Numbered from the stretch's first letter, positions 46,882 to 54,785 are shown. The stretch: 64,000 nt of DNA from JBBRBB01 sp038206235 (GCA_038206235.1 JBBRBB010000009.1:62001-126000), one strand, 5' to 3'. Made by a program: numbers and translations. Notes: generated from the letters alone by a model not told the origin.

Positions 46882-47049
46882 ATGGGACTAATCAGAGAAC
46901 CAAAAAATGTTGACTTCTATGTTTTGGACAAACCATGGACAGAAGAAGATCGAAAAGAGTTTAGTGCTTTTATTAAGTTGCGTAAAGAGCAGCGAAAGAA
47001 AAAACAATCCCAGAAAGCGGCATCAACAAAAAGAAAAGTTGTTGCGTAA
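46882..47049 (+). CDS. small charged partner protein of the GNAT-like gene
   Basis: A 55-aa protein (MGLIREPKNVDFYVLDKPWT, then EEDRKEFSAFIKLRKEQRKK and a basic tail). The ATG at 46882 is preferred over an in-frame ATG at 46858, which would overlap the upstream gene. The conserved-looking start followed by a charged helix suggests a small partner or antitoxin. It is 5 nt downstream of the 181-aa gene; the function of the pair is not known. Confidence 0.75.
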   Translation: MGLIREPKNVDFYVLDKPWTEEDRKEFSAFIKLRKEQRKKKQSQKAASTKRKVVA

Positions 47050-47231
47050 CTCCAATTATAGCTCTTCGCGGGCAGAGTAGCACAGCCAAAGCGGGAACGT
47101 ATAGTGAGTAAGAAAGGGGGGATTTCGCTCCTCACAGAAAACAAACGACTGGAGAAGTGGTGCAAAACGTTTATCGGGAACGTAATGTTTTTTTGCTATG
47201 AAAACGGAATATGTACATAAAATCTTTTAAC

Positions 47232-48518
47232 CTAATACTCATATTTATCTTTCCATAATCTCTTCAAAAATTTTCGTATCTCATCTTCTCTTGTATTGCT
47301 GCCTGGTTCATAAAATTTATTTCCTGAAATTTTTTGTGGCAAATATTCCTGCTCTTCAAAATTGCCTTTGTACGCATGACTGTACTTATAACCTTTGCCA
47401 TGGTCAAGATTTTTCATTAACCGGGTGGGCGCATTGCGAATGTGAAGCGGCACAGGCAAATCGCCATGCTCTTTTACTGCAGCAGAAGCAGCGCCGATGG
47501 CTGTTGTTGCAGAATTACTTTTTGGAGATGAGGCAAGATAAACAGCACACTGCGATAAAATAAGAGAAGACTCGGGATAACCAATTTTATTTACTGCATC
47601 GAAAGTTGCGTTGGCAAGCAAGAGTGCATTGGGATTTGCATTGCCAATATCTTCACTGGCAAGTATAAGCATACGACGTGCAATAAATTTTACATCTTCG
47701 CCCCCATCAATCATGCGTGCAAGCCAATACACAGAAGCGTTGGGGTCGCTGCCCCGCATGCTTTTTATAAAGGCAGAAATAATATCGTAGTGCTGCTCGC
47801 CCGGTTTATCGTACAGTGCAATCTTCTTTTGAGCAATTTGCATTACTAATTCGTCAGTTACCTCACCCCCAACCCCCTCTCCAAAGGGAGAGGGGGCTTT
47901 TTGCGAGTTCACAATTAATTCTAAAAGGTTCAATAGCTTTCTTGCATCACCGCCGGAAATGTTTATTAATGCAGATGTTTCTTTTAGATTGATTTTTTTT
48001 GTTTTTAAAACAACATCTTCATTGATTGCTTTGTGAAGGAGCTGAATTAAGTCATCTTCATTTAATGGCTTTAAAACATATACCTGGCAACGGCTTAGCA
48101 AAGCGGAGATTACTTCAAACGAAGGGTTTTCTGTGGTGACGCCAATGAGTGTAATAATTCCTTTTTCAACAGCGCCAAGTAAAGCATCCTGCTGACCTTT
48201 ATTAAAGCGATGAATTTCATCAATAAACAAAATTGTTTTGCTTTGCTTCTTTGCGGCTTCAATCACTTCACGTACTTCTTTTACACCGCTGCTTATTGCG
48301 CTCAATTGATAAAAAGGATAATGAAGTGTGTTTGCAATAATATTGGCAATGGTTGTTTTGCCAACGCCCGGCGGTCCCCATAAAATCATGGAAGGAACAT
48401 TGCCATGCTCAATGGCATTTCGCAAAATGCTTCCATTGCCTGTAAGATGTTGCTGACCCACTAAATCGTTCAATGTTTTGGGACGCATTCTTTCTGCAAG
48501 CGGCGCTGATTCGTTCAT
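47232..48518 (-). CDS. rarA: replication-associated recombination ATPase RarA (MgsA)
   Basis: A 428-aa AAA+ ATPase acting at stalled replication forks. Start APLAERMRPKTLNDLVGQQH, Walker A GPPGVGKTT (about 48-56), Walker B TILFIDEIHRFNKGQQDALL, sensor GVTTENPSFEVISALLSRCQ and the C-terminal tetramerisation/clamp-loader-like domain (SMRGSDPNASVYWLARMIDG, ILASEDIGNANPNAL, GDLPVPLHIRNAPTRLMK). Around residues 208-219 it contains APSPFGEGVGGEV, which is encoded by a palindromic repeat (47861-47897) and is not part of the normal RarA sequence. The gene is otherwise intact. Confidence 0.97.
   Translation of the reverse strand: MNESAPLAERMRPKTLNDLVGQQHLTGNGSILRNAIEHGNVPSMILWGPPGVGKTTIANIIANTLHYPFYQLSAISSGVKEVREVIEAAKKQSKTILFIDEIHRFNKGQQDALLGAVEKGIITLIGVTTENPSFEVISALLSRCQVYVLKPLNEDDLIQLLHKAINEDVVLKTKKINLKETSALINISGGDARKLLNLLELIVNSQKAPSPFGEGVGGEVTDELVMQIAQKKIALYDKPGEQHYDIISAFIKSMRGSDPNASVYWLARMIDGGEDVKFIARRMLILASEDIGNANPNALLLANATFDAVNKIGYPESSLILSQCAVYLASSPKSNSATTAIGAASAAVKEHGDLPVPLHIRNAPTRLMKNLDHGKGYKYSHAYKGNFEEQEYLPQKISGNKFYEPGSNTREDEIRKFLKRLWKDKYEY
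47861..47897. repeat. palindromic repeat element inserted in frame in rarA
   Basis: On the + strand it reads CCTCACCCCCAACCCCCTCT followed by CCAAAGGGAGAGGGGGC. The CCCTCTCC-AAA-GGGAGAGGG arms form a palindrome. It keeps the rarA reading frame, adding the SPFGEGVGGEV peptide. Related copies are at 49661-49693 and 214-268. Confidence 0.88.
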
Positions 48519-48780
48519 GATAATTCTAATTTATTTTAATCCAAAGTGTAATAAAATTTTTGAATCTCAATTTAGTTCTTTCTTTCTATATAAGAATTTT
48601 CTCAGCCGATACCAGATACATGAACCACATAGAAAAGATAGACACATAGAAAGTCACATAGAATAAGACTATGTGAAATCTTTGTTTTCTATGTGCCTTT
48701 GTGTTTAAAAAAATTAACACAAGCATGTCAAAATTTTTTATTCAGCATCAAACCACTATCTTGAAAAAAATTTTAAACCG
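48519..48780. other. intergenic region with nested CACATAG inverted repeats
   Basis: Between the divergent rarA and ABC transporter genes. At 48626-48696 CACATAGAAA occurs repeatedly on one side and TTTCTATGTG on the other, with an inner TCACATAG / CTATGTGA pair, so a double-stem hairpin is possible. This type of CACATAG repeat is common in Bacteroidota intergenic DNA. No gene seen. Confidence 0.6.
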
Positions 48781-49704
48781 GTGGAAGTTCTTACGCTCAG
48801 TGGCATTACAAAATATTACGGAAAAATTCTTGCGCTCAACAATGTTTCATTACGTGTTTCAGCAGGCAGCGTGTATGGAATCCTTGGCCCGAACGGAAGC
48901 GGCAAAACAACTATGCTCAGTATTATTATGGATATTGTAAAGCCAACATCAGGAAGCTTTCAATTTTTTGGAAAGCCTTCCTCTGCAGAAATAAGAAAAC
49001 AAATCGGCACCTTGCTTGAGACACCTAATTTTTATCATTATTTATCCGGCGAAAAAAACCTTCGCATTGCTGCAGAAATAAAAGGCAAGGGATTTAATGA
49101 GATTGATGATGTATTGCAGAAAGTAAACCTGTGGAGCCGCAAGCAAAGTAAGTTCAGCACCTATTCTTTGGGTATGAAGCAAAGACTTGCAATAGCAAGT
49201 TGTCTGCTTGGCAATCCTGATATTTTAGTGTTTGATGAACCTACTAATGGACTTGACCCTGTTGGCATTGCCGAAATAAGAGAGCTGATAAAAACACTTG
49301 CATCAGAAGGCAAAACAATTATTATGGCAAGTCATCTTTTAGATGAAGTAGAAAAAGTTTGTAGCCATGTTGCCATTTTAAAAACCGGTAATCTTATTGC
49401 AGCCGGAGATGTAAATGAGGTTTTGGTGAATGAAGATATTGTTGAATTATCTGCGGATGACCTCACTGATCTTCAAAATGTTTTACAAAGTATGCCGGGA
49501 TATTCTTCTATCAAGATTGTGAATCATACTATTCAAATGCTTTACACAGCAGGCGCTGCAAGGCCTGAAGAAATCAATAAATATTGTTTTGATAATGGGA
49601 TAATGCTGAATCATCTTTTATTAAAAAAGAAAAGTCTGGAATCAAAATTTTTGGAATTGACCTCACCCCCACCCCTCTCCAAAGGAGAGGGGCACAAAAA
49701 ATAA
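48781..49704 (+). CDS. ABC transporter ATP-binding protein
   Basis: A 307-aa ATPase of the drug/lantibiotic-exporter type, starting at a GTG. Walker A GPNGSGKTT (36-44), signature YSLGMKQRLAIAS, Walker B DILVFDEPTNGLDP and the switch IIMASHLLDEVEKV. The C-terminus ends SPPPLSKGEGHKK, contributed by a palindromic repeat (49661-49693), so the natural end was probably LESKFLEL plus a few residues. The permease gene follows after 32 nt, forming an ABC-2-type exporter; substrate unknown. Confidence 0.93.
   Translation: MEVLTLSGITKYYGKILALNNVSLRVSAGSVYGILGPNGSGKTTMLSIIMDIVKPTSGSFQFFGKPSSAEIRKQIGTLLETPNFYHYLSGEKNLRIAAEIKGKGFNEIDDVLQKVNLWSRKQSKFSTYSLGMKQRLAIASCLLGNPDILVFDEPTNGLDPVGIAEIRELIKTLASEGKTIIMASHLLDEVEKVCSHVAILKTGNLIAAGDVNEVLVNEDIVELSADDLTDLQNVLQSMPGYSSIKIVNHTIQMLYTAGAARPEEINKYCFDNGIMLNHLLLKKKSLESKFLELTSPPPLSKGEGHKK
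49661..49693. repeat. palindromic repeat element at the 3' end of the ABC ATPase gene
   Basis: CCTCACCCCCACCCCTCTCC followed by AAAGGAGAGGGGC. It has the same core as the elements in rarA and the eCIS_core gene, here read in the opposite direction relative to its host gene (SPPPLSKGEG). It has replaced or extended the end of the coding region. Confidence 0.85.
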
Positions 49705-49736
49705 TGATTGCAAAAAATCAAAACCGATAATTTTTT

Positions 49737-50516
49737 ATGCTGCATCTTTTAAAATTGGAATGGCTAAAAGTGAAGAACTACCGGGCTTTCTGGATATTTC
49801 TTGCCTTATATATTATTGGTCTCTTCAGCATAAACTGGATAGCATACCAGTTTCAGGGTAATATAAAAAAGAATAATGTTCCGGTTGATATTTTTCCGTA
49901 TGATTTTCCAAAAGTATATCAAACCATTGCATGGGTAAGCGGCTGGCTTTTATATTTTCCGGGCATGTTGATAATACTGGTAATCACCAATGAATATAAC
50001 TTTAAAACACACCGTCAAAATATTATTGACGGCTTAACACGCAGACAATTCATCATCGCTAAAATTCTATTTGGTTTAGTGATTGCTCTGCTTACAACAC
50101 TAAGCTGTTTTCTTATTGCTCTTTATTTTGGAGGCGATTTCAGCGGCTCCATTTCTTTTGATGGAATTGAATACATTGGCTATAGCTTTATTCAAACCCT
50201 TTGCTATCTCTTTTTTGCGATGATGCTTGCTGTGCTCATGCGCCGCAGCGGACTTGCTATGGCCGTATTTTTTTTATACGGTTTAGTGTTTGAACAATTA
50301 ATTGGCGGCTTAATTGACTACAAAATTTTAACCGATGGCACGGTTCGCTTTTATTTTCCGTTGCAGGCAAGCGATGTATTGGTGCCGGTAACTTTTGGAA
50401 AAGAATTTATTTACAGCCATGCACCCTCGCAAACAACTTTATTAATTGTATCGCTTGTGTATATCATAGCCTGGTGCTTTCTATCCAGTAAAAAATTTGA
50501 AACAGATGATTTGTAA
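49737..50516 (+). CDS. ABC-2-type permease
   Basis: A 259-aa membrane protein with about six hydrophobic segments (residues 17-36, 70-90, 113-135, 148-170, 178-197 and 230-252). N-terminal basic LEWLKVKNYRAFW and a cytoplasmic QNIIDGLTRRQFIIAK motif are typical of ABC-2 transporters of the bacitracin/lantibiotic-immunity type. It is the partner of the ATPase 32 nt upstream. No further gene of the set is seen downstream. Confidence 0.9.
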   Translation: MLHLLKLEWLKVKNYRAFWIFLALYIIGLFSINWIAYQFQGNIKKNNVPVDIFPYDFPKVYQTIAWVSGWLLYFPGMLIILVITNEYNFKTHRQNIIDGLTRRQFIIAKILFGLVIALLTTLSCFLIALYFGGDFSGSISFDGIEYIGYSFIQTLCYLFFAMMLAVLMRRSGLAMAVFFLYGLVFEQLIGGLIDYKILTDGTVRFYFPLQASDVLVPVTFGKEFIYSHAPSQTTLLIVSLVYIIAWCFLSSKKFETDDL

Positions 50517-50582
50517 AATTCTTATTATGCAATGCACAAAAAAAATTTCAGAACATACTCCTTCAACATTTTGTTTTATACA

Positions 50583-50655
50583 TGAAGCAAGTTTACAGTT
50601 TACTGTTGATGGTCAATCTAAATATTAAATAAAATGGCTCGTATTGGAGTGGTAA
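50583..50655 (+). repeat. decayed duplicate of the rpsM leader
   Basis: This stretch repeats the sequence from the end of rpmJ through the start of rpsM (about 51154-51259): ATGAAGCAAGTTTACAGTTT, GGTCAATCTAAATATTAAAT and ATGGCTCGTATTG. After these first codons the reading frame is lost. It therefore looks like a duplication remnant upstream of infA rather than a gene. Confidence 0.75.
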
Positions 50656-50779
50656 TAAAATCCTAAAAAAAAAATCCTAAATAAGCTGTGTTTTAAGATA
50701 CTCCAGTATGTAAAACCATGATTTTCTTTTAATATTCCGAAATTCTTAATAAACTTTTCTTTATTCCGCCACATTTTTC

Positions 50780-50787
50780 TATTTTTG
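50780..50787 (+). promoter_or_regulatory. candidate -7 promoter box upstream of infA
   Basis: TATTTTTG matches the Bacteroidota TAnnTTTG box and ends 15 nt before the infA ATG, which would give a very short leader. No clear -33 TTTG element was found, so this is tentative. Confidence 0.4.
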
Positions 50788-50802
50788 CGCTCCCAAAAAT
50801 TT

Positions 50803-51021
50803 ATGTCGAAGCAGCCGCTGATCAAACAGGATGGAACAATACTGGAAGCATTAAGCAACGCCATGTTTAGGGTAAAGCTCGAAAACGGACATGAAATTCT
50901 TGCAACAATCTCAGGCAAAATGAGAATGCATTATATAAGAATATTGCCCGGAGATAAAGTGGGAGTTGAAATGAGTCCTTATGATTTAAGCAGAGGCAGA
51001 ATCATTTTCAGATATAAATAA
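50803..51021 (+). CDS. infA: translation initiation factor IF-1
   Basis: A 72-aa OB-fold protein: MSKQPLIKQDGTILEALSNA, FRVKLENGHEILATISGKMR, then ILPGDKVGVEMSPYDLSRGR. The ATG at 50803 gives the standard IF-1 start; an in-frame ATG at 50785 would add six residues overlapping the promoter box. IF-1 helps place the initiator tRNA in the 30S A site. It is the first gene of the alpha-type cluster; the secY and map genes that often precede it in Bacteroidota are not here. Confidence 0.98.
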   Translation: MSKQPLIKQDGTILEALSNAMFRVKLENGHEILATISGKMRMHYIRILPGDKVGVEMSPYDLSRGRIIFRYK

Positions 51022-51043
51022 GCTGATAATTAAAATAGTAATT

Positions 51044-51160
51044 ATGAAAGTGAGAGCATCTATAAAAAAACGCAGTGTTGATTGCAAGATTGTTCGCAGA
51101 AAGGGTAAACTGTATATCATTAACAAAAAAAACCCACGCTTTAAACAAAGACAGGGATGA
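51044..51160 (+). CDS. rpmJ: ribosomal protein L36
   Basis: A 38-aa protein: MKVRASIKKRSVDCKIVRRK, ending NPRFKQRQG. Length and start are standard. The family zinc ribbon is largely lost: only one Cys remains, so it is of the zinc-independent type. 22 nt after infA, 79 nt before rpsM. Confidence 0.97.
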   Translation: MKVRASIKKRSVDCKIVRRKGKLYIINKKNPRFKQRQG

Positions 51161-51239
51161 AGCAAGTTTACAGTTTACAATTTACAGTTGGCAGTTGACA
51201 GTCAATCTTAAATATTAAATCTAAAATATTAAATAAAAT

Positions 51240-51620
51240 ATGGCTCGTATTGCAGGTGTAGACTTACCAAAGAATAAAAGAGGCGAGATAGGGCTTACCT
51301 ATATTTATGGGATAGGACGTGCTACCGCACAGAATATTTTAAACAAAGCAGGAATTCACTGGGATAAAAAAGTAAACGACTGGAACGATGATGAGCAAAC
51401 GGCGATTCGTAACATTATTACCAATGAGTTTAAGGTAGAGGGTGCGTTGCGCAGTGAAGTACAAATGAGCATAAAGCGTTTGCTTGATATTGCATGCTAT
51501 CGGGGACTAAGGCACAGAAAAGGATTGCCGGTTCGCGGTCAGCGTACACGCACCAACAGCCGTACAAGGAAAGGAAAACGTAAAACCGTTGCAGGAAAGA
51601 AAAAAGCACCGAAGAAATAA
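51240..51620 (+). CDS. rpsM: ribosomal protein S13
   Basis: A 126-aa protein: MARIAGVDLPKNKRGEIGLT, YIYGIGRATAQNIL, then the RGLRHRKGLPVRGQRTRTNS block and a basic tail. It lies in the small-subunit head at the tRNA interface. Standard order rpmJ-rpsM-rpsK-rpsD. Its leader region has been duplicated upstream of infA. Confidence 0.98.
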   Translation: MARIAGVDLPKNKRGEIGLTYIYGIGRATAQNILNKAGIHWDKKVNDWNDDEQTAIRNIITNEFKVEGALRSEVQMSIKRLLDIACYRGLRHRKGLPVRGQRTRTNSRTRKGKRKTVAGKKKAPKK

Positions 51621-51716
51621 TTTTTAAAAAAATACAAAACACAAATATCAAATTTCCAATGGATTTTTAAGTTGACGTTTATTTGGAATTTGTTTCTTAG
51701 AATTTTAAAATAAATT

Positions 51717-52133
51717 ATGGCAAAAACCACACAAACAAAAGCTCCCGTAAGCGCAAAAGCTGCCGCCAAAAAAAGAGTAGTAAAAGTTGATGCTTATGGC
51801 GATGCGCATATCAATGCTACTTTCAACAACATCAATATTTCATTAACCAATAAGCAGGGGCAAATTATTAGCTGGTCATCGGCGGGTAAAATGGGCTTCA
51901 GAGGCTCTAAGAAAAATACGCCGTATGCAGCGCAGATGGCTGCTGCAGATGCTGCGAAAGTGGCCGTGGATGCGGGTTTAAAAAGAGTTGATGTGTATGT
52001 GAAAGGACCCGGCGCCGGCAGAGAAGGAGCAATCCGCTCTCTTGCACAAAACGGTATTGAAATAACCATGATAAAAGATGTAACACCTTTACCGCATAAT
52101 GGGTGTCGTCCTCCAAAGAAAAGAAGAGTATAA
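51717..52133 (+). CDS. rpsK: ribosomal protein S11
   Basis: A 138-aa protein with an Ala/Lys-rich N-terminal extension and the family core: AHINATFNNINISLTNKQG, GKMGFRGSKKNTPYAAQMAA, VYVKGPGAGREGAIRSL, ending PHNGCRPPKKRRV. Part of the platform of the 30S subunit. 96 nt after rpsM. Confidence 0.98.
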   Translation: MAKTTQTKAPVSAKAAAKKRVVKVDAYGDAHINATFNNINISLTNKQGQIISWSSAGKMGFRGSKKNTPYAAQMAAADAAKVAVDAGLKRVDVYVKGPGAGREGAIRSLAQNGIEITMIKDVTPLPHNGCRPPKKRRV

Positions 52134-52163
52134 AAACCCCTAAATCCCCTAAAGGGGACTTGA
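52134..52163. repeat. CCCCTAAAGGGG-type palindromic repeat between rpsK and rpsD
   Basis: AACCCCTAAATCCCCTAAAG followed by GGGACTTGAGG, directly after the rpsK stop codon. It belongs to the same group as the repeats at 16158, 16286, 54018 and 54099 and could act as a hairpin in the mRNA between the two genes. Confidence 0.75.
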
Positions 52164-52244
52164 GGAAATTCAAAATAACTGGGTGTTTCATCCATTTACG
52201 ATTTTTACCGATGAAGCATCGTCAATAAAAAATCAAAAAAATAC

Positions 52245-52850
52245 ATGGCGCGTTACAACGGACCGAAAACAAAAATTTGCCGCATGTTTGGCGAGCCAAT
52301 TTTAGGCAACGGAAAATATCTTACCAAAAACAGTAACCCTCCCGGTCAGCACGGCGCTCAACGCAAACGCAAAACACTTGGTGAGTATGCATTGCAGTTG
52401 AAAGAAAAGCAAAAGGCAAAATATACTTATGGAGTTCTGGAACGTCAGTTTCGTAAAACATTTGAAGAAGCATCACGCTTAAAAGGCGTTACCGGTGAAA
52501 ATTTAATTAAGCGTCTTGAAGCCCGTCTTGATAATGCTGTTTACAGAATTGGAATAGCGCCTTCAAGACCGGCTGCACGGCAATTGGTTTCGCACAAACA
52601 TGTTACAGTGAATGGGCAAGTGGTGAACATTCCCTCTTTTCAATTGAAAGCTGGTGATGTAATTGGTTTGAGCGAAAAGAGCATGAATAATAATTCAGTG
52701 ATCAGCAATATTCGGGGCAAAAATCCAAAGTATGGATGGCTTGACTGGAATGATGGTGAAAAGAAAGGAACTTTCATCACATACCCTGAAAGAGAAAATG
52801 TTCCGGAAAATATTAAGGAGCAACTGATAGTGGAATTGTATTCTAAATAA
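52245..52850 (+). CDS. rpsD: ribosomal protein S4
   Basis: A 201-aa protein: MARYNGPKTKICRMFGEPIL, PPGQHGAQRKRKTLGEYALQ, KEKQKAKYTYGVLERQF and the S4 RNA-binding domain (LEARLDNAVYRIGIAPSRPA, HKHVTVNGQVVNIPSFQL). Primary 16S rRNA binder. The N-terminal zinc Cys set is absent (a single Cys), the usual zinc-free form. Confidence 0.98.
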   Translation: MARYNGPKTKICRMFGEPILGNGKYLTKNSNPPGQHGAQRKRKTLGEYALQLKEKQKAKYTYGVLERQFRKTFEEASRLKGVTGENLIKRLEARLDNAVYRIGIAPSRPAARQLVSHKHVTVNGQVVNIPSFQLKAGDVIGLSEKSMNNNSVISNIRGKNPKYGWLDWNDGEKKGTFITYPERENVPENIKEQLIVELYSK

Positions 52851-52852
52851 GT

Positions 52853-52880
52853 GGCAATGGGCAATAGGCAATAGGCAATA
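52853..52880. repeat. four tandem 7-bp repeats GGCAATR
   Basis: GGCAATG followed by three copies of GGCAATA directly after the rpsD stop codon. It is a short tandem repeat typical of Bacteroidota intergenic DNA; no function evident. Confidence 0.85.
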
Positions 52881-53017
52881 AAAAATGACTGTGAAGTTTA
52901 GTGCAGAATAAAGACCAGAACGTACAAGAGTGCGACGCAACGGAAGAAACATAGTAGCAATACTGATGGGTACCAAAAAAATATTCAATATTAAATATTA
53001 AATCTTCAATACAAAAT

Positions 53018-54019
53018 ATGGCTATTTTAAACTTTCAGAAACCAGACAAAATAATTTTACAGAAAGCAAATGACTTTGAAGGGCAATTTGAGTTTCGCCC
53101 ATTAGAGCCTGGCTTTAGCTTAACAATCGGAAACGCTTTGCGCAGAGTATTGCTTAGCAGCCTGGAAGGATATGCAATCACCGGCATTAAAATCGAAGGC
53201 GTTGACCATGAGTTTGCAACCATTAAAGGCGTTACAGAAGATGTTACAGAAATGATTTTGAACCTGAAACAAGTAAGGTTTAAAAAGTCTGTAGACCATG
53301 ATGTGAGCAGCGAAAAAATTTCACTCAACATTAAAGGCAATACAGAATTTACCGCAGGCATGCTGGAAGATGCGCTGCAGAGTTTTCAAGTGATGAATCC
53401 TGATTTGGTAATCGCTACAATGGACCAATCCGCGAAAATGGATATTGAAATAACTATTGGCAAAGGTCGCGGTTATGTGCCGGCAGATGAGAACAAACAA
53501 AAAGATTCTGTGTTTGGTCTTATTCCTATTGATTCCATTCACACTCCCATTAAGAATGTAAAATATTCTGTGGAGAATTATCGTGTAGAACAGAGAACAG
53601 ATTATGAAAAACTAATTCTTGATGTAGCTACTGATGGCACTATACATCCCGAAGATGCAGTAAAACAGGCATCACGTATTTTGATTCAGCACCTGATGAT
53701 AATTACAGATGAGAATATTACTTTTGATAATAAAGAAGACAGGAAAGAAGATGTAGTTGATGAGCAAATGCTGCAATTAAGAAAGGTTTTAAAAACTCCA
53801 TTAGAAGATCTTGACCTTTCAGTTCGTGCATTCAACTGCTTGAAAGCTGCTAAAATAAATTCATTAAGCGAGTTGGTACAATACGAGCAGGAAGACCTGA
53901 TGAAGTTCAGAAACTTCGGTCAAAAATCATTAAGCGAAATTGAGCAGGTGTTGGGTGAAAGAGGTTTGCATTTTGGAATGGATTTAAGTAAGATGGGATT
54001 GGATGATGTGGATAGATAA
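53018..54019 (+). CDS. rpoA: RNA polymerase alpha subunit
   Basis: A 333-aa protein. N-terminal dimerisation domain (FEFRPLEPGFSLTIGNALRR, VLLSSLEGYAITGIKIEGV, EDVTEMILNLKQV) and C-terminal alpha-CTD (about 255-330; LDLSVRAFNCLKAAKINSLS, FGQKSLSEIEQVLGERG), which binds promoter UP elements and activators. Conventional cluster position between rpsD and rplQ. Confidence 0.98.
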   Translation: MAILNFQKPDKIILQKANDFEGQFEFRPLEPGFSLTIGNALRRVLLSSLEGYAITGIKIEGVDHEFATIKGVTEDVTEMILNLKQVRFKKSVDHDVSSEKISLNIKGNTEFTAGMLEDALQSFQVMNPDLVIATMDQSAKMDIEITIGKGRGYVPADENKQKDSVFGLIPIDSIHTPIKNVKYSVENYRVEQRTDYEKLILDVATDGTIHPEDAVKQASRILIQHLMIITDENITFDNKEDRKEDVVDEQMLQLRKVLKTPLEDLDLSVRAFNCLKAAKINSLSELVQYEQEDLMKFRNFGQKSLSEIEQVLGERGLHFGMDLSKMGLDDVDR

Positions 54020-54062
54020 AAACCCCACCAAACCTCCCCTAAAGGGAGGCTTAAAGAGGTTC
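54018..54062. repeat. palindromic repeat between rpoA and rplQ, copy 1
   Basis: Contains AACCTCCCCTAAAGGGAGGC. A second copy in the opposite orientation lies at 54099-54133, so the two can pair as a larger inverted repeat in the rpoA-rplQ mRNA. Confidence 0.78.
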
Positions 54063-54098
54063 ACTGTATATAAGGTTTTATTTCTTAATCAAAGTTTT

Positions 54099-54133
54099 AA
54101 AGTCTCCCTTTAGGGAGATTTAGAGGGTTTTCA
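54099..54133. repeat. palindromic repeat between rpoA and rplQ, copy 2, inverted
   Basis: Contains AAGTCTCCCTTTAGGGAGAT followed by TTAGAGGGTTTTC. Its reverse complement resembles the copy at 54018-54062. It ends just before the rplQ start and may overlap its ribosome binding region. Confidence 0.78.
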
Positions 54134-54135
54134 TT

Positions 54136-54762
54136 ATGCGTCACGGAGATAAAATTAAAAACCTAAGCCGCACAAAGTCGCACAGAGATGCGTTGCTGGC
54201 AAATTTAGCAAGCCAGTTGATTGTGCATAAACGTATTGTTACTACACTTGCAAAAGCGAAGGCATTAAGAGTATATATTGAGCCCCTCATTACCAAAACT
54301 AAGAAAGCAGAAAATGAATTACAGATAATGCATCAGCACAGAGTTGTGTTTAGCTATTTGCATGACAAGGCTGCGGTTAAAGAATTGTTTACCGTAGTGG
54401 GCCCGAAAATTTCCGGTCGTCCCGGTGGTTATACACGAGTTCTAAAATTGGGTATTCGCCCGGGAGATAATGCAGAAAAAGCAATGATAGAGCTGGTTGA
54501 TTTTAATACGATATATGGCAAAGGCATTGATAAAATTACTGAGCCAGCAAAGAAAACACGTCGTGGACGCGGTAGCGGCGCTAAGAAAACTGATGAAGTA
54601 AAAGCTGAAGAACAAAATACAACATCGTTGCCTGAAGAAAAAGAGCCTGAGATTAAAGAATCAGAAACCCCGCCTGATGTTGAAGAAAATAAAATTGAGC
54701 CACCTGTTGAGGAAAGCAGTACGGAAACAGAAGCAGTTCCGGCAGATAAGCCAGTTAAATAA
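54136..54762 (+). CDS. rplQ: ribosomal protein L17 with long acidic tail
   Basis: A 208-aa protein. The L17 core (MRHGDKIKNLSRTKSHRDAL, LIVHKRIVTTLAKAKALRVY, ISGRPGGYTRVLKLGIRPGD) covers about 1-145. The rest is a low-complexity extension first basic (KKTRRGRGSGAKK) and then Glu/Pro/Thr-rich, whereas many bacterial L17 proteins end near 120-130 residues. A tail of this kind is seen in other Bacteroidota. Terminator hairpin follows. Confidence 0.97.
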   Translation: MRHGDKIKNLSRTKSHRDALLANLASQLIVHKRIVTTLAKAKALRVYIEPLITKTKKAENELQIMHQHRVVFSYLHDKAAVKELFTVVGPKISGRPGGYTRVLKLGIRPGDNAEKAMIELVDFNTIYGKGIDKITEPAKKTRRGRGSGAKKTDEVKAEEQNTTSLPEEKEPEIKESETPPDVEENKIEPPVEESSTETEAVPADKPVK

Positions 54763-54785
54763 TAAAATTTTTTTTCAAAGATATG

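Noticed and set aside
51794..52195. 133-codon minus-strand frame over rpsK
   Set aside because: Shadow of the ribosomal S11 gene; no independent start signal or known family.
52853..52880. Regulatory function for the GGCAATA tandem repeats
   Set aside because: Only four short units after a stop codon, of a type common in Bacteroidota intergenic DNA; no support for function.
16158..54133. CRISPR-like arrays
   Set aside because: Repeats are dispersed palindromes without regular spacers or cas genes.
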